From Mucilaginibacter tolerans (GTDB taxonomy: Bacteria > Bacteroidota > Bacteroidia > Sphingobacteriales > Sphingobacteriaceae), in NCBI RefSeq assembly GCF_030519375.1, contig NZ_JAUMKB010000001.1, positions 310,001-374,000 on the forward strand: a stretch of 64,000 bases of DNA. Reading direction: 5' to 3'. The notes beneath the pieces were generated by a model that did not search any database, had not been told where the DNA came from, and worked only from the letters and a program-made list of their open reading frames with translations. Each line of letters opens with the position of its first letter. Within the stretch, counting starts at the first letter, position 1. Positions 51,593-61,487 of the stretch are shown piece by piece. The position numbers were made by a program, and so were the translations under genes.

Positions 51593-53122
51593 ATGCAAGA
51601 AAAAATCCTCATTCTTGACTTCGGCTCCCAATTTACCCAATTAATAGCGCGCCGTGTCAGGGAGCTCAATATCTATTGTGAGATCCACCCGTTCAATCAC
51701 ATTCCCGAAATCGACAGTTCAGTAAAAGGCATTATACTTTCAGGCAGCCCCTATTCAGTTCGCCAGGAAGATGCCCCGCATTTTGAATTTTCAAAGCATC
51801 ACAAAACAATGCCAATATTAGGTGTTTGCTATGGTGCGCAATATATCGCTCATTTCAATGGTGGCGAGGTATTGCCATCCAGCACACGTGAATATGGCCG
51901 GGCTAACCTTCAATATATTGAAAAAGGACACCCGTTATTTAAACAGGTGCCTGAAGGATCGCAGGTTTGGATGTCTCACGCCGACACTATTGCCCGCATA
52001 GCTAATGATTTCGAAATTATTGCCAGCACCGAAACTGTAAAGGTGGCTGCATACCATATAAAAGATACCCAAACCTACGGTATACAATTTCACCCAGAAG
52101 TAACCCACAGCATTGACGGCAAGCAATTGCTGCAAAACTTTCTGGTCGACATTTGCGGCTGTGCCCAGGATTGGACACCGGATTCGTTCGTCGAGACTAC
52201 TGTCGCTTCACTGAAAGAAAAATTAGGCAATGATAAAGTAGTCCTGGGCCTTTCAGGGGGCGTCGATTCATCTGTTGCTGCAGTATTATTGCACCACGCT
52301 ATCGGCAAAAACCTCTATTGCATTTTTGTTGATAACGGTCTGCTCCGCAAAGATGAGTTTGAGTCGGTATTAGATTCATATAAACACATGGGTTTGAACG
52401 TGAAAGGCGTTGATGCCAAACAACGTTTTTACGATGCCCTTGCAGGGTTAACTGACCCCGAGAAAAAGCGTAAGGCTATTGGCCGTGTGTTCATCGAAGT
52501 ATTTGATGACGAAGCGCACCAGGTGCAGGATGTGAAATGGCTTGGTCAGGGTACCATTTATCCCGATGTGATCGAGTCGGTATCTGTAAAAGGGCCGTCG
52601 GCTACTATCAAATCACATCATAATGTAGGCGGCTTACCTGATTTTATGAAGCTAAAGGTAGTTGAGCCACTAAATACCTTATTTAAAGATGAAGTTCGCA
52701 AGGTAGGTAAGGCTTTAGGCATTGATCAGAATATTTTAGGCCGCCACCCATTCCCAGGTCCCGGTCTGGCTATCAGGATATTAGGTGAGGTCACCCCTCA
52801 AAAAGTACAAATATTACAGGAGGCTGATGCAATTTATATCAACAATTTGCGCTCGGCCGGTGTTTACGATAAGGTTTGGCAGGCAGGCACCATATTTTTG
52901 CCGGTGCAGTCAGTAGGTGTTATGGGCGATGAGCGTACTTACGAAAACGTAGTGTGCCTTCGCGCGGTGGAATCATTAGACGGCATGACGGCCGACTGGT
53001 GTCATCTTCCATACGATCTGCTGGCCAAGATCTCCAACGAGATCATTAACAACGTAAAAGGTATCAACCGGGTAGTATATGACATTAGTTCGAAACCACC
53101 GGCTACTATTGAGTGGGAATAA
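51593..53122 (+). CDS. guaA: GMP synthase (glutamine-hydrolysing)
   Basis: A 509-residue enzyme that makes GMP from XMP and glutamine in purine synthesis. The N-terminal class I glutamine amidotransferase has its nucleophile Cys79 in [12 protein letters not shown] and a catalytic HPE triad in FHPEVTHS. The ATP pyrophosphatase domain begins with [19 protein letters not shown], and the C-terminal dimerisation domain is also present ([15 protein letters not shown]). The ATG at 51593 was preferred over an in-frame TTG at 51587. The downstream lipoprotein gene begins inside the last 44 bases of guaA. Confidence 0.97.
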   Translation: MQEKILILDFGSQFTQLIARRVRELNIYCEIHPFNHIPEIDSSVKGIILSGSPYSVRQEDAPHFEFSKHHKTMPILGVCYGAQYIAHFNGGEVLPSSTREYGRANLQYIEKGHPLFKQVPEGSQVWMSHADTIARIANDFEIIASTETVKVAAYHIKDTQTYGIQFHPEVTHSIDGKQLLQNFLVDICGCAQDWTPDSFVETTVASLKEKLGNDKVVLGLSGGVDSSVAAVLLHHAIGKNLYCIFVDNGLLRKDEFESVLDSYKHMGLNVKGVDAKQRFYDALAGLTDPEKKRKAIGRVFIEVFDDEAHQVQDVKWLGQGTIYPDVIESVSVKGPSATIKSHHNVGGLPDFMKLKVVEPLNTLFKDEVRKVGKALGIDQNILGRHPFPGPGLAIRILGEVTPQKVQILQEADAIYINNLRSAGVYDKVWQAGTIFLPVQSVGVMGDERTYENVVCLRAVESLDGMTADWCHLPYDLLAKISNEIINNVKGINRVVYDISSKPPATIEWE

Positions 53123-54332
53123 GTGGTTACTTTTAGGAGGTATTGTTGTATTGGCGGCATGCTCGCCAAAGGTGCGAACCGTTTCTGCACCTGCAAAAAT
53201 CAGTACGCCTGAAGCAAAGAAAGAAGCTGAAAGAGCCTCGGAAAAACCAGTATCGACAAGGATATCCACAATATCTATGCTGCTGCCCTTTACTTTGGAC
53301 GATCTGAACGCAGGTGCTCAATACACGCCCGCTACTTTGAGCCGCGCTAATCTTTCATTGGATTATTACCAGGGATTTAAGCTGGCTTTAGACTCGCTTA
53401 CCGCAAAGGGATACAACTATAAGCTACAAGTGTATGATACCAAAGACGTACCTGCAACAGCAAGTAACTTAGCTACAGTGCCAGCCATCCGCACGAGTGA
53501 CCTTGTAGTAGGTCCGGTATTTCCTGACGATTTGCAGGCCTTTACCAATGTACTCGCGGGGTCAGGAAAAGTGATACCCACTGTCTCACCGCTTTCTCCC
53601 GCTGCCCCATCGACTGTTAAAGACCAGTTTTTGGTAACAGTGGCTACACCGCTGGAATATCATGCATGGTCGGCAGCAGAATATATCAATGAGCATTACA
53701 AGCCGAAAAAGGTCTTTATCCTGAAATCGGGTTATAGTGATGACAATAAGTATATTACTCCTTTCAAAAAGGGGATAGATAGCACTAGCAAGCGTAAAAC
53801 CAAAATCATTGCACCGACCATTGTCCGGGGCAGACTGGATGAATTGGTGCCGCAACTATCAACCACGGAGGAGAATGTATTTGTGGTTCCATCCACCAAT
53901 CAGCAGTTCCTGATGGTTACGTTACACTCGTTAGATTCACTTGCAAAAAGATATCCGGTTACTTTATTCGGGCATCCAAGCTGGACTAAGTTCGCCTATC
54001 TTAAACCTGATCTGCTGCAACGTTTAAAAACGCATATCACTACTACTGATAGAGTCGATTATAAGTCGCCCCAAATACTGGTTTTCATCCGCAATTACCG
54101 TAGGGCTTACCGCGCCGAGCCCACGCATTATGCCATGATGGGTTTCGACGAGGGCATGTATTTTGGCGCATTATTGGGGGAAAATCCGGATGACCTGAAA
54201 AAACTTGACAAAAAAGATTTTTCCGGATTGCTGAATAAGTATAGATTTATCAAAAAACCGGGGCTCGGCTGGATCAACACCCACGTAAATGTGCTCCAAT
54301 ACAATAATTTTGAGTTAAAAAAGGTAGAATGA
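53079..54332 (+). CDS. Periplasmic-binding-fold lipoprotein
   Basis: A 417-residue exported lipoprotein with a lipobox (VVLAACS). The mature protein has the type 1 periplasmic binding fold (ABC branched-chain amino acid receptor/LpoA-like): [37 protein letters not shown] and [20 protein letters not shown] are conserved blocks. No ABC permease is adjacent, so it may be an LpoA-like activator of peptidoglycan synthesis or a receptor; I cannot decide. The ATG at 53079 lies within guaA; a TTG at 53109 would shorten the overlap. It overlaps the next gene by 4 bases. Confidence 0.85.
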   Translation: MTLVRNHRLLLSGNKWLLLGGIVVLAACSPKVRTVSAPAKISTPEAKKEAERASEKPVSTRISTISMLLPFTLDDLNAGAQYTPATLSRANLSLDYYQGFKLALDSLTAKGYNYKLQVYDTKDVPATASNLATVPAIRTSDLVVGPVFPDDLQAFTNVLAGSGKVIPTVSPLSPAAPSTVKDQFLVTVATPLEYHAWSAAEYINEHYKPKKVFILKSGYSDDNKYITPFKKGIDSTSKRKTKIIAPTIVRGRLDELVPQLSTTEENVFVVPSTNQQFLMVTLHSLDSLAKRYPVTLFGHPSWTKFAYLKPDLLQRLKTHITTTDRVDYKSPQILVFIRNYRRAYRAEPTHYAMMGFDEGMYFGALLGENPDDLKKLDKKDFSGLLNKYRFIKKPGLGWINTHVNVLQYNNFELKKVE

Positions 54333-55489
54333 AGGCATTGAACCAGCTTAAAACGTTTCAGCGAATATTGGGTAGCTACCCTGCCGAAACGCCCCTAAGT
54401 AAGTTTTTGCCTGGCTTCTATCGTCAGAATAAGCAAATGGGATCAAACGACCGGCGTGTGGCCAACCGTTTGATGTATAACTATTTCCGTTTGGGAAAGG
54501 CTCTTTATAACACACCTACCGAAGATCGGCTCATTGTAGCCGAATTTCTGTGTAACACGCAGATAAACTCCTTTCTTCAGCATTTTAAACCCGAATGGGC
54601 ACTTTGCATAGGCTTTGATATTGATGAGAAGCTGAAACTGGTCAAAACCGCTTATCCTGATTTTAAGTTGACCGATGTTTTCCCCTGGTCGGCAGAACTT
54701 TCGGAAGGGATTGATAAACAAGCTTTCCTGAAATCCTTTTTTGTTCAGCCTGATCTCTTTATCCGCGTACGAAAAGGTTTTGAGCAGAATGTAAAATCGG
54801 TGCTGACCAAGGAGAGTATTACCTTTAAAGATGAAGGCAATGGCTGCTTTTCATTACCTAACGGAACCCGCCTGGAGACACTTTTCCCGCAGCAGAACTT
54901 TTTTGAGGTGCAGGACTTATCGTCGCAGCGAACAGCCAATTACTTTAAACCTGAAAAATGGGATGCCTGGTGGGATGCTTGTGCCGCTTCAGGTGGCAAA
55001 AGCTTATTGCTGCATGAGTTGGAACCCCATCTGAAACTCGTTGTATCGGACATACGCGAATCAATCCTGGCCAATCTTGATGAGCGCTTTCAACAGGCAG
55101 GATTGATCAAATACCAAAAGAAGATATTAGACCTTACCCAAAACGTTGATCCTGAACTGTACAACTATGAGTTCGACGGTATTATCCTCGATGCCCCGTG
55201 CAGTGGCTCCGGCACCTGGGGGCGTACGCCTGAAATGATCAGCCAGTTTGAGTCGCAAAAGATCAGCTTTTTTCAAAAGCTGCAGCAAAACATTGCCCGC
55301 AACGTGGTGAAATATCTTAAACCAGGGAAGCCGCTTATTTATATCACCTGCTCGGCATTTAAGGCAGAAAACGAAGCTAATGTTGATTTCCTGGCAAAGG
55401 AAGTTGGCTTAAAGCTTGAACAGCAAATTATATTAAAAGGCTACGAAAGCAAAGCGGATACGATGTTTGTGGCGAGGCTGGTGAGATGA
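54329..55489 (+). CDS. RsmB-like rRNA cytosine-5 methyltransferase
   Basis: A 386-residue RNA methyltransferase of the RsmB/NOP2/Sun family that makes 5-methylcytosine in rRNA or tRNA. The SAM-binding motif region is WDACAASGGKSLLLHEL; the catalytic block is ILDAPCSGSGTWGRTPEM, with the motif IV cysteine in DAPCSGSG and the second catalytic cysteine in YITCSAF. A RsmB-like N-terminal helical region (about 1-120) is present and probably binds RNA. The start codon overlaps the stop of the preceding lipoprotein gene (ATGA), so translation is coupled. Confidence 0.93.
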   Translation: MKALNQLKTFQRILGSYPAETPLSKFLPGFYRQNKQMGSNDRRVANRLMYNYFRLGKALYNTPTEDRLIVAEFLCNTQINSFLQHFKPEWALCIGFDIDEKLKLVKTAYPDFKLTDVFPWSAELSEGIDKQAFLKSFFVQPDLFIRVRKGFEQNVKSVLTKESITFKDEGNGCFSLPNGTRLETLFPQQNFFEVQDLSSQRTANYFKPEKWDAWWDACAASGGKSLLLHELEPHLKLVVSDIRESILANLDERFQQAGLIKYQKKILDLTQNVDPELYNYEFDGIILDAPCSGSGTWGRTPEMISQFESQKISFFQKLQQNIARNVVKYLKPGKPLIYITCSAFKAENEANVDFLAKEVGLKLEQQIILKGYESKADTMFVARLVR

Positions 55490-55495
55490 TGTGTG

Positions 55496-55568
55496 GATGT
55501 GCAGATTTTCGCATTGTCTCTGACTGAATAATCATTTGCACATTCGTATATCCTCGCAACTGCACATC
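55496..55568. repeat. Inverted repeat between convergent genes
   Basis: GATGTGCAG (55496-55504) and CTGCACATC (55560-55568) are exact inverted copies separated by 55 bases, between the stop codons of the methyltransferase and MarC genes. It may be a remnant of a dispersed repeat; the long loop makes it a poor terminator. Confidence 0.4.
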
Positions 55569-56137
55569 TACAAGTGCGTATTGCTCCTAAACAATTTAAT
55601 TGCAATAGCCAATAATATCACCCCAAATGCTTTGCGAAGAATGTTTAACCCTGTCTTACCCAGCAGATGTTCGAGCCATTTTACATTCTTCAGTACCAGG
55701 TATACAAACATTGTATTTAGTACGATGGCTACCACAATATTTTGTGTTTGATATTGCGATTTGAGTGATAGCAAAGTGGTCATGGTACCGGCACCTGCAA
55801 TAAGCGGGAAAGCCAGCGGAACAATGGATATGGTTTCGGGCATTTCTTCCTTAAAGAACTTGATGCCGAGTATCATTTCCATCGCTATAAAAAATATCAC
55901 CAGCGATCCGGCAATCGCGAAGGATTGTATATCCAATCCGATCAGGTCGAGCAGTTCATTACCTGCAAATAAGAAGCCGATCATCAATATCAACACCGCA
56001 ACAGACGCTTTTTCTGACTGTATATGACCCGCTTTCTGACGCAATTCAATGATCACCGGGATGGCCCCCAGTATATCGATGATAGCAAACAGGATCATCG
56101 TAACCGATATGATCTCTTTCAAAACAAAAGGGTGCAT
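55568..56137 (-). CDS. MarC family integral membrane protein
   Basis: A 189-residue protein with six predicted membrane spans, matching the MarC/NAAT family. Recognisable family blocks are VTMILFAIIDILGAIPVIIE, LIGLDIQSFAIAGSLVIFFI and IVPLAFPLIAGAGTMTTLLS. The family is annotated as a neutral amino acid transporter but in E. coli MarC itself has no proven role in drug resistance. It starts at an ATG at 56137 and is transcribed alone, convergent with the methyltransferase. Confidence 0.92.
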   Translation of the reverse strand: MHPFVLKEIISVTMILFAIIDILGAIPVIIELRQKAGHIQSEKASVAVLILMIGFLFAGNELLDLIGLDIQSFAIAGSLVIFFIAMEMILGIKFFKEEMPETISIVPLAFPLIAGAGTMTTLLSLKSQYQTQNIVVAIVLNTMFVYLVLKNVKWLEHLLGKTGLNILRKAFGVILLAIAIKLFRSNTHL

Positions 56138-56358
56138 AAGCCTCTAATTAAGTACTGTGAACGGACACACAAATAAAAATAGCAATTATGTAAATGTGAT
56201 AAAAAGAATAACATGATTTACAATCCATTAATAATATTATTTAACGTGTTGTTTTGACACTTCTAATATTTAAATAATATTATTATAATATAATCAAACC
56301 CCGCAACCAATTACTATCAAAATCGTAAAAGCACTGAAATAAAACCCATTACAAATTT

Positions 56359-57921
56359 ATGAATGAAGTAAATACATCCGTGCTGGTGATTGACGACGAG
56401 GAGATGGTGCGTGATAATATCGAGGACATTTTGATGCCTCATGGCAAGTCGGAAGAGCAAAGCAATATCGACAGTGCCTTTGATATCTTATTTGGCAGCC
56501 CCAAGCCTTTGTTGCTCACCCGTACCAAATGTATTCCCGCCTTTACCGTCGACAAAGCATCGAACGGTATGGAAGGTGTTAAAAAAGTCAAAAAAGCGAT
56601 TGAAGCCGGCAACCCTTATGCTGTGATCTTTTTAGATATGCGCATGCCCGGATGGAATGGTCTGGAAACAGCTGTTGAAATCAGGAAATATGATGCCAAA
56701 GCAGAAATCATTTTTGTTACCGCCTACAGCGACCGCTCTATTGACGAGATCGTAGAGCAGGCCGGGCAAAACGTGGGTTATCATTGCAAGCCCTATGCCC
56801 CTGAAGAGATCATTCAGCTTGCAACAAAAGCTGTAACCGACTATAACAAACTTCGTAACCTGGAAAAATTGATCGAGTCAATTTCATCGATAGGTTTAAG
56901 TAAAAATCAACTTAATTCTTTACTAAAAAACATATTGGAGCAGCTTGCCGGTTCGCTGGATAGCGATATGGCGTTGATAGGGAAGTTGGATAAAGAACTT
57001 AACTACGAAAAGATACTTTCTATAGGAGCTATTGAAGAGAGAGTAGATGTGGACCAGTTAGCCGAAAGAGTTAAAAACTCAGGCATTGAAAAGGATGAGG
57101 TAGTGCAGTTAGACGAGATGGTGCTGGCACGCCTTGAAAACTATTACGTGTTTACGCTGCTACAAAAGGAGGAGAAGCTGAAAACAGAAAAAATGTATCT
57201 GTTAAAGCTATTTGTACAAAACGCTGCACAGGCCATTCGTAATGCTGAATTGAATGAAAAACTGATCCGCAAGGAGAAGCTATCTGCGGTAGGTCAGGTG
57301 ATTGGTATGGTAATGCACGATCTGCGCACACCTATCAAAAACATCAAGTTTATGACAGATATGATGCGTCAGGAAAGTGACGGCAATGAACTGATCGATA
57401 TGATCGACCAATCAGCGGAACAGGCGTCTAATATATTTGAAGACTTCCTTGACTTTTTGAAAGAGATACCCGTACAAAAAATGCCCGTTGACCTGAATAA
57501 GGTTGTAAATGAAGCCATCGAGCTGGCTAAAAGTCACGAGGGATGGTCAAACATCACCATTCATTCTTATTTGCCTGACGGACAGTTTATTCCCGGAGAT
57601 GAAAGCAAATTAAGAAGAGTGATCAGCAACCTGGTTAACAATGCTGCCGATGTTTTGCATGATCATAAGGTAACTGAACCTACTATACATATTTCCGGCT
57701 GGGTTGAGAACAAGCATCTGATGCTGGTGATCTGCGATAATGGCCCCGGCATCCCAAAAGACATATTGAGCACCTTGTTTGAACCATTTGTGACCAAAAA
57801 TAAACGCTGCGGAACTGGTTTAGGTTTGGCTATTGTTAAGCAATATATAGCGGCGCATGGCGGAAAAATCGGCGTCAGCAATAATAACGGTGCTATCTTC
57901 ACTATCGCGTTGCCACTATAA
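56359..57921 (+). CDS. Receiver-histidine kinase hybrid with an insert in the receiver
   Basis: A 520-residue protein with an N-terminal receiver (about residues 1-160) and a histidine kinase (about 300-520). The acidic pair is in VLVIDDEEMVRDN and the phosphoacceptor is Asp93 in VIFLDMRMPGWNG, preceded by an unusual 35-residue insert between the first helix and second strand. A coiled-coil/GAF-like middle (about 165-300) leads to the H-box with His320 in VMHDLRTPIKN, the N-box NLVNNAADVL, G1 DNGPGIP and G2 GTGLGLAIVKQ. It lies 8 bases upstream of a PAS kinase gene, with which it probably forms a phosphorelay. It has no membrane spans, so it is cytoplasmic. Confidence 0.9.
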   Translation: MNEVNTSVLVIDDEEMVRDNIEDILMPHGKSEEQSNIDSAFDILFGSPKPLLLTRTKCIPAFTVDKASNGMEGVKKVKKAIEAGNPYAVIFLDMRMPGWNGLETAVEIRKYDAKAEIIFVTAYSDRSIDEIVEQAGQNVGYHCKPYAPEEIIQLATKAVTDYNKLRNLEKLIESISSIGLSKNQLNSLLKNILEQLAGSLDSDMALIGKLDKELNYEKILSIGAIEERVDVDQLAERVKNSGIEKDEVVQLDEMVLARLENYYVFTLLQKEEKLKTEKMYLLKLFVQNAAQAIRNAELNEKLIRKEKLSAVGQVIGMVMHDLRTPIKNIKFMTDMMRQESDGNELIDMIDQSAEQASNIFEDFLDFLKEIPVQKMPVDLNKVVNEAIELAKSHEGWSNITIHSYLPDGQFIPGDESKLRRVISNLVNNAADVLHDHKVTEPTIHISGWVENKHLMLVICDNGPGIPKDILSTLFEPFVTKNKRCGTGLGLAIVKQYIAAHGGKIGVSNNNGAIFTIALPL

Positions 57922-57929
57922 GTTCGCTA

Positions 57930-59678
57930 ATGTCAAGTACCGTTTTAAATAAAAAGTCGACGAAAGACAGTCAGCAACTATCTGCTCGTAAGGAAACCAC
58001 CAAACAATACCGGCAATTACTTATCATGTCGAAAACCGGTGCCTGGGAATATTTTCCTGCTACCGGAACGGTTGACTGTAATGATATCTACTTCTCTATG
58101 CTGGGAAGGGATATTAACGATTACAGAATGAGTTTAAATGAAGCATGGACCAACCTGCTTCATCCCGAAGACCGCGCCGATGCGATGCGGAAATTTACCG
58201 AATACCTGGAGAATCCAACCGGTATGTATGAATGCGAATTCCGTATGCTTCACGCTGATGGCAAATGGGTTTGGATATATTCAAGAGGGGGCCTATTGAA
58301 GGCCGATGACAATAAAGGAACTGTAAGTATCATTGGCACCCATGTAGACATAACCGAGCAGAAGCAAGCGCAGGAAGAGATTCAGCGTGACCGTATATTG
58401 CTGCGCACACTAATAGACAATCTGCCTGATACTATTTACGTGAAAGATGCTGAAGGGCGAAAAATCATAGCCAACAGAGCCGATGTGGCTACTATCGGCG
58501 CCAGGTGCGAAGCTGATGTGATTGGCAAAACGGACCTGGAATTGTTTCCCAACAGTATAGGTTTGCGCGGATACAAGGACGATATGGAGGTTTTACGTAC
58601 CGGTGAGCCATTAGTAAACCGGGAGGAATTTCTTTACAACGACAAGGGTGAAAAGTTTTGGTTGTCAACCTCTAAAGTTCCGGTTTATGACGAACATGGC
58701 AATATCATCCGTATACTGGGACTGGGGCACAACATCACCGAACGAAAGCGTGCCGAAGAAGCCCTTAATAAACTTAATCAGGAGCTGGCAGCGCAATCTG
58801 AAGAATTAAAAATATTGAATAGCCAACTTCTGCTTCAACAGGAGCAGGAACTGGAGAAAGCTATTGCACAAGGTAAATTCGAGATCGCATCAGAGGTTTT
58901 GCATGATATTGGAAATGCCCTGGTAGGTTTCGGCTCTTATCTGACAAGAATTAACCGGGTGGCGGAAAGCAATAACCTGGAAAGTATACGCAACCTGGGT
59001 ACTTTCCTTAAAACACAGCAGGCAGCTATCGGAACAGCTATTGGCGCTGATAAGGCAGCCGCTCTGGTGTCGATTACTGAAGGCATTGCTAAAGCCCAAG
59101 GCGATAATCAGAAGGAAGTAAGTACAGCTATTGGTGAATTATTAAACATCGTTTCACACATACAGGAAATACTGAATATACAGCGCCAATCGGTGCGTAA
59201 TCATAATGGCACACATGAGCGAAAACCGGTAAACCTGGGGGGTATTATTGATGATTGCAGGTCGATGCTTTTTGCCTCCTTCGATAAGAAGGGGGTAAAA
59301 TTCAACGTCAACATAAAACCTGGTAATTACGTGATCAAAGGTGATCATACCAAACTAATGCAGGTAATGCTGAATGTAATTAAAAATAGTTTGGAAGCGA
59401 TCGATATGGAACGCGACACTAAGTGGATCTCAGTTGCAATGGAATCAACCGGTGAATATATTCTATTGAAGATCGCTGACAATGGCCAGGGGTTTGATGA
59501 AAAGACGAGCGAACATTTCTTCGAACGTGGATTTACTACCAAAAAGAAAGGCACCGGGCTTGGCTTATACAATTGCCGGTCGATAGTAGAAAGCCACGAG
59601 GGAACATTTAATATCAGCAGTGACGGACCAGGGCTTGGTGCTGTTACAACTATAACATTTGCTTTACAGAACGCCTAA
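57930..59678 (+). CDS. PAS domain sensor histidine kinase with atypical H-box
   Basis: A 582-residue soluble kinase with two PAS/PAC modules (about residues 30-150 and 155-280: AWEYFPATGTVDCNDIYFSM, DNLPDTIYVKDAEGRKIIAN and the PAC end HNITERKRAEEALNKL), a coiled coil (about 280-320) and a kinase domain. The H-box is EVLHDIGNALVGFGSYLTRI with His325, atypical because it lacks the usual proline and reads HDIGN. The catalytic part is complete: N-box MLNVIKNSLEAID, G1 DNGQGFD, F FERGFTTKKKG and G2 TGLGLYNC. There are no membrane spans. It ends 53 bases before a bidirectional terminator. Confidence 0.9.
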   Translation: MSSTVLNKKSTKDSQQLSARKETTKQYRQLLIMSKTGAWEYFPATGTVDCNDIYFSMLGRDINDYRMSLNEAWTNLLHPEDRADAMRKFTEYLENPTGMYECEFRMLHADGKWVWIYSRGGLLKADDNKGTVSIIGTHVDITEQKQAQEEIQRDRILLRTLIDNLPDTIYVKDAEGRKIIANRADVATIGARCEADVIGKTDLELFPNSIGLRGYKDDMEVLRTGEPLVNREEFLYNDKGEKFWLSTSKVPVYDEHGNIIRILGLGHNITERKRAEEALNKLNQELAAQSEELKILNSQLLLQQEQELEKAIAQGKFEIASEVLHDIGNALVGFGSYLTRINRVAESNNLESIRNLGTFLKTQQAAIGTAIGADKAAALVSITEGIAKAQGDNQKEVSTAIGELLNIVSHIQEILNIQRQSVRNHNGTHERKPVNLGGIIDDCRSMLFASFDKKGVKFNVNIKPGNYVIKGDHTKLMQVMLNVIKNSLEAIDMERDTKWISVAMESTGEYILLKIADNGQGFDEKTSEHFFERGFTTKKKGTGLGLYNCRSIVESHEGTFNISSDGPGLGAVTTITFALQNA

Positions 59679-59730
59679 ACTTTATCAATTGGGATGCTGA
59701 GCGTTCAGCAGCAAGTTCTTTAAACGCAAA

Positions 59731-59757
59731 AAGGCCTCCCCAGAATAGGGAGGCCTT
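59731..59757. terminator. Strong bidirectional terminator
   Basis: AAGGCCTCCC and GGGAGGCCTT form a perfect 10-bp stem with a 7-base loop, with an A-run on the left (T-run for the minus strand) and a T-rich tract on the right. It sits between the convergent kinase and amino acid permease genes. Confidence 0.85.
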
Positions 59758-59776
59758 ACTATTTTATAGTAATACT

Positions 59777-61306
59777 TTACTTTAACTTTTCGAAATCTGA
59801 AGCAATGGGCAATGAATCGCCTGCGCTGCCCAATTTACTGTTTTTTGTGCCGTAGCTGAAATAGATGATCAGACCAATTACCAGCCATGCCAGGGCACTC
59901 AACTGTGTAGATAACGGCAAGCTAATGATCATCGCCAAACAAATAATAATACCCAATATAGGAACCAGCGGAACCAAAGGTGTTTTAAATGGCCTTACCA
60001 TAGTAGGGTTTGTTTTTCTGAGCAGCATTACCCCGATACATACCAGCACAAATGCGAACAAAGTACCTATTGAAGTCAGGTCTCCCGCGATGCTTTCAGG
60101 TAAAAAGGCTGCAAACAGGCCAACAAAAATAAATAATATCATGTTGCTCTTGTAAGGTGTACGGAATTTAGGATGCAGATCGGAAAATACTTTTGGCAAC
60201 AAACCATCTGTTGACATGGTATAGAACACCCTTGACTGCCCTAATAACATTACCAGGATGACTGATGAGAAACCGGCTAATATTGCAATGGTTACTAAAG
60301 TTGATAACCAGCCGAATCCATGCATATAAGTGCTTATTGCATAAGCTACTGATGCTTCTTTACCAGCATGCATAAAATCCTGGTATGGTGCAACGCCTGT
60401 TAATACCCACGAGAACAGGATATACAGAACAGTACAAACCACTAACGAACCTAGAATACCGATCGGCATATCACGTTTTGGATTTTTAGCTTCCTGGGCT
60501 GCAGTAGAAACCGCATCGAACCCGATAAAGGCAAAGAATACAATGCCTGCCCCGGTAAGTACTCCTCCCCATCCGTGATTAAAGAACGGCGCGTACGAAT
60601 AGGATGTGCCATCCGGTAATGTCGCGTTAGGAGCATTAGCAGGGATTAAATAAGGTGTGTGGTGAGCAGGATTAATGTACTGCCAACCTATTGCGATAAA
60701 CACTAATACGATAGCCACCTTTACAAATACGATGATCGCGTTAACAGTAGCTGATTCCTGCGTACCTTTTATCAATAATGCCGAAAGCAAAAATAATATA
60801 AATAGTGCAGGAAGATTGATTACGCCCTGGTGGGTTACTCCGGCCGCATCAATTGCCTTTTCCAGAGGAGAATGGCACCATTCGAACGGTATTCGCCCTC
60901 CGAGCAGTTTGTTCGCATATTCACTCCAACTTATAGATACTGTAGCGGCACCCAGTGCATATTCAAGTACCAAAGCCCAGCCGATTATCCAGGCAACAAT
61001 TTCGCCCATCGTAGCATAAGCATAGGTGTACGCACTACCGGCAATTGGGATAATAGATGCAAACTCTGCATAACAAAGTCCTGCAAAAGCACAGCCAACA
61101 GCTGCAATGATAAATGAAATAGTAACGGCAGACCCGGCATGCGCTCCGGCTGCAGCTGCGGTCCTCACGAAAAGACCGGCACCAATAATGGCTCCAATAC
61201 CAAGAGCGATCAGGCTGCCTGCGCCAAGCGTGCGTTTCAGACTGCCGTGCCCCTCCTCAGGAGTGGCCATCAGTTGTTCAAGAGATTTTTTTACAAATAA
61301 ACCCAT
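59777..61306 (-). CDS. APC family amino acid permease (CAT-like)
   Basis: A 509-residue inner membrane permease of the amino acid-polyamine-organocation superfamily, close to the cationic amino acid transporter group. The N-terminus contains RTLGAGSLIALGIGAIIGAG, the first-span motif of the family, and about 12-14 spans follow. The protein would import amino acids, with the substrate not determinable. A TACGTTTG -7 box at 61350-61357 precedes it. It is followed by the hairpin at 59731-59757. Confidence 0.92.
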   Translation of the reverse strand: MGLFVKKSLEQLMATPEEGHGSLKRTLGAGSLIALGIGAIIGAGLFVRTAAAAGAHAGSAVTISFIIAAVGCAFAGLCYAEFASIIPIAGSAYTYAYATMGEIVAWIIGWALVLEYALGAATVSISWSEYANKLLGGRIPFEWCHSPLEKAIDAAGVTHQGVINLPALFILFLLSALLIKGTQESATVNAIIVFVKVAIVLVFIAIGWQYINPAHHTPYLIPANAPNATLPDGTSYSYAPFFNHGWGGVLTGAGIVFFAFIGFDAVSTAAQEAKNPKRDMPIGILGSLVVCTVLYILFSWVLTGVAPYQDFMHAGKEASVAYAISTYMHGFGWLSTLVTIAILAGFSSVILVMLLGQSRVFYTMSTDGLLPKVFSDLHPKFRTPYKSNMILFIFVGLFAAFLPESIAGDLTSIGTLFAFVLVCIGVMLLRKTNPTMVRPFKTPLVPLVPILGIIICLAMIISLPLSTQLSALAWLVIGLIIYFSYGTKNSKLGSAGDSLPIASDFEKLK

Positions 61307-61349
61307 TATAAGATCAGTTTTGTTTTATTGAGATAAAATCAGTTTTTTT

Positions 61350-61357
61350 CAAACGTA
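61350..61357 (-). promoter_or_regulatory. -7 box of the amino acid permease gene
   Basis: On the minus strand this reads TACGTTTG, matching TAnnTTTG, 43 bases before the start codon. A TTTA 19 bases upstream may be a weak -33 box. Confidence 0.4.
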
Positions 61358-61440
61358 CTTAAATTTATTGAAAATCTAAAGTAGGCATAAAACTGAGGGA
61401 GATCGGCATATTTTTTCAATTATTGTGTAAAACCAAACAA

Positions 61441-61468
61441 AAAAGGAGCCCTGTTTTGAGCTCCTTTT
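61441..61468 (-). terminator. Intrinsic terminator of the pyrophosphatase gene
   Basis: AAAAGGAGC and GCTCCTTTT form a 9-bp stem around a 10-base loop, 20 bases past the stop codon; on the minus strand the stem is followed by a T-run (TTTTTTG). Confidence 0.8.
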
Positions 61469-61487
61469 ATCAAAAAATTATATCTGA

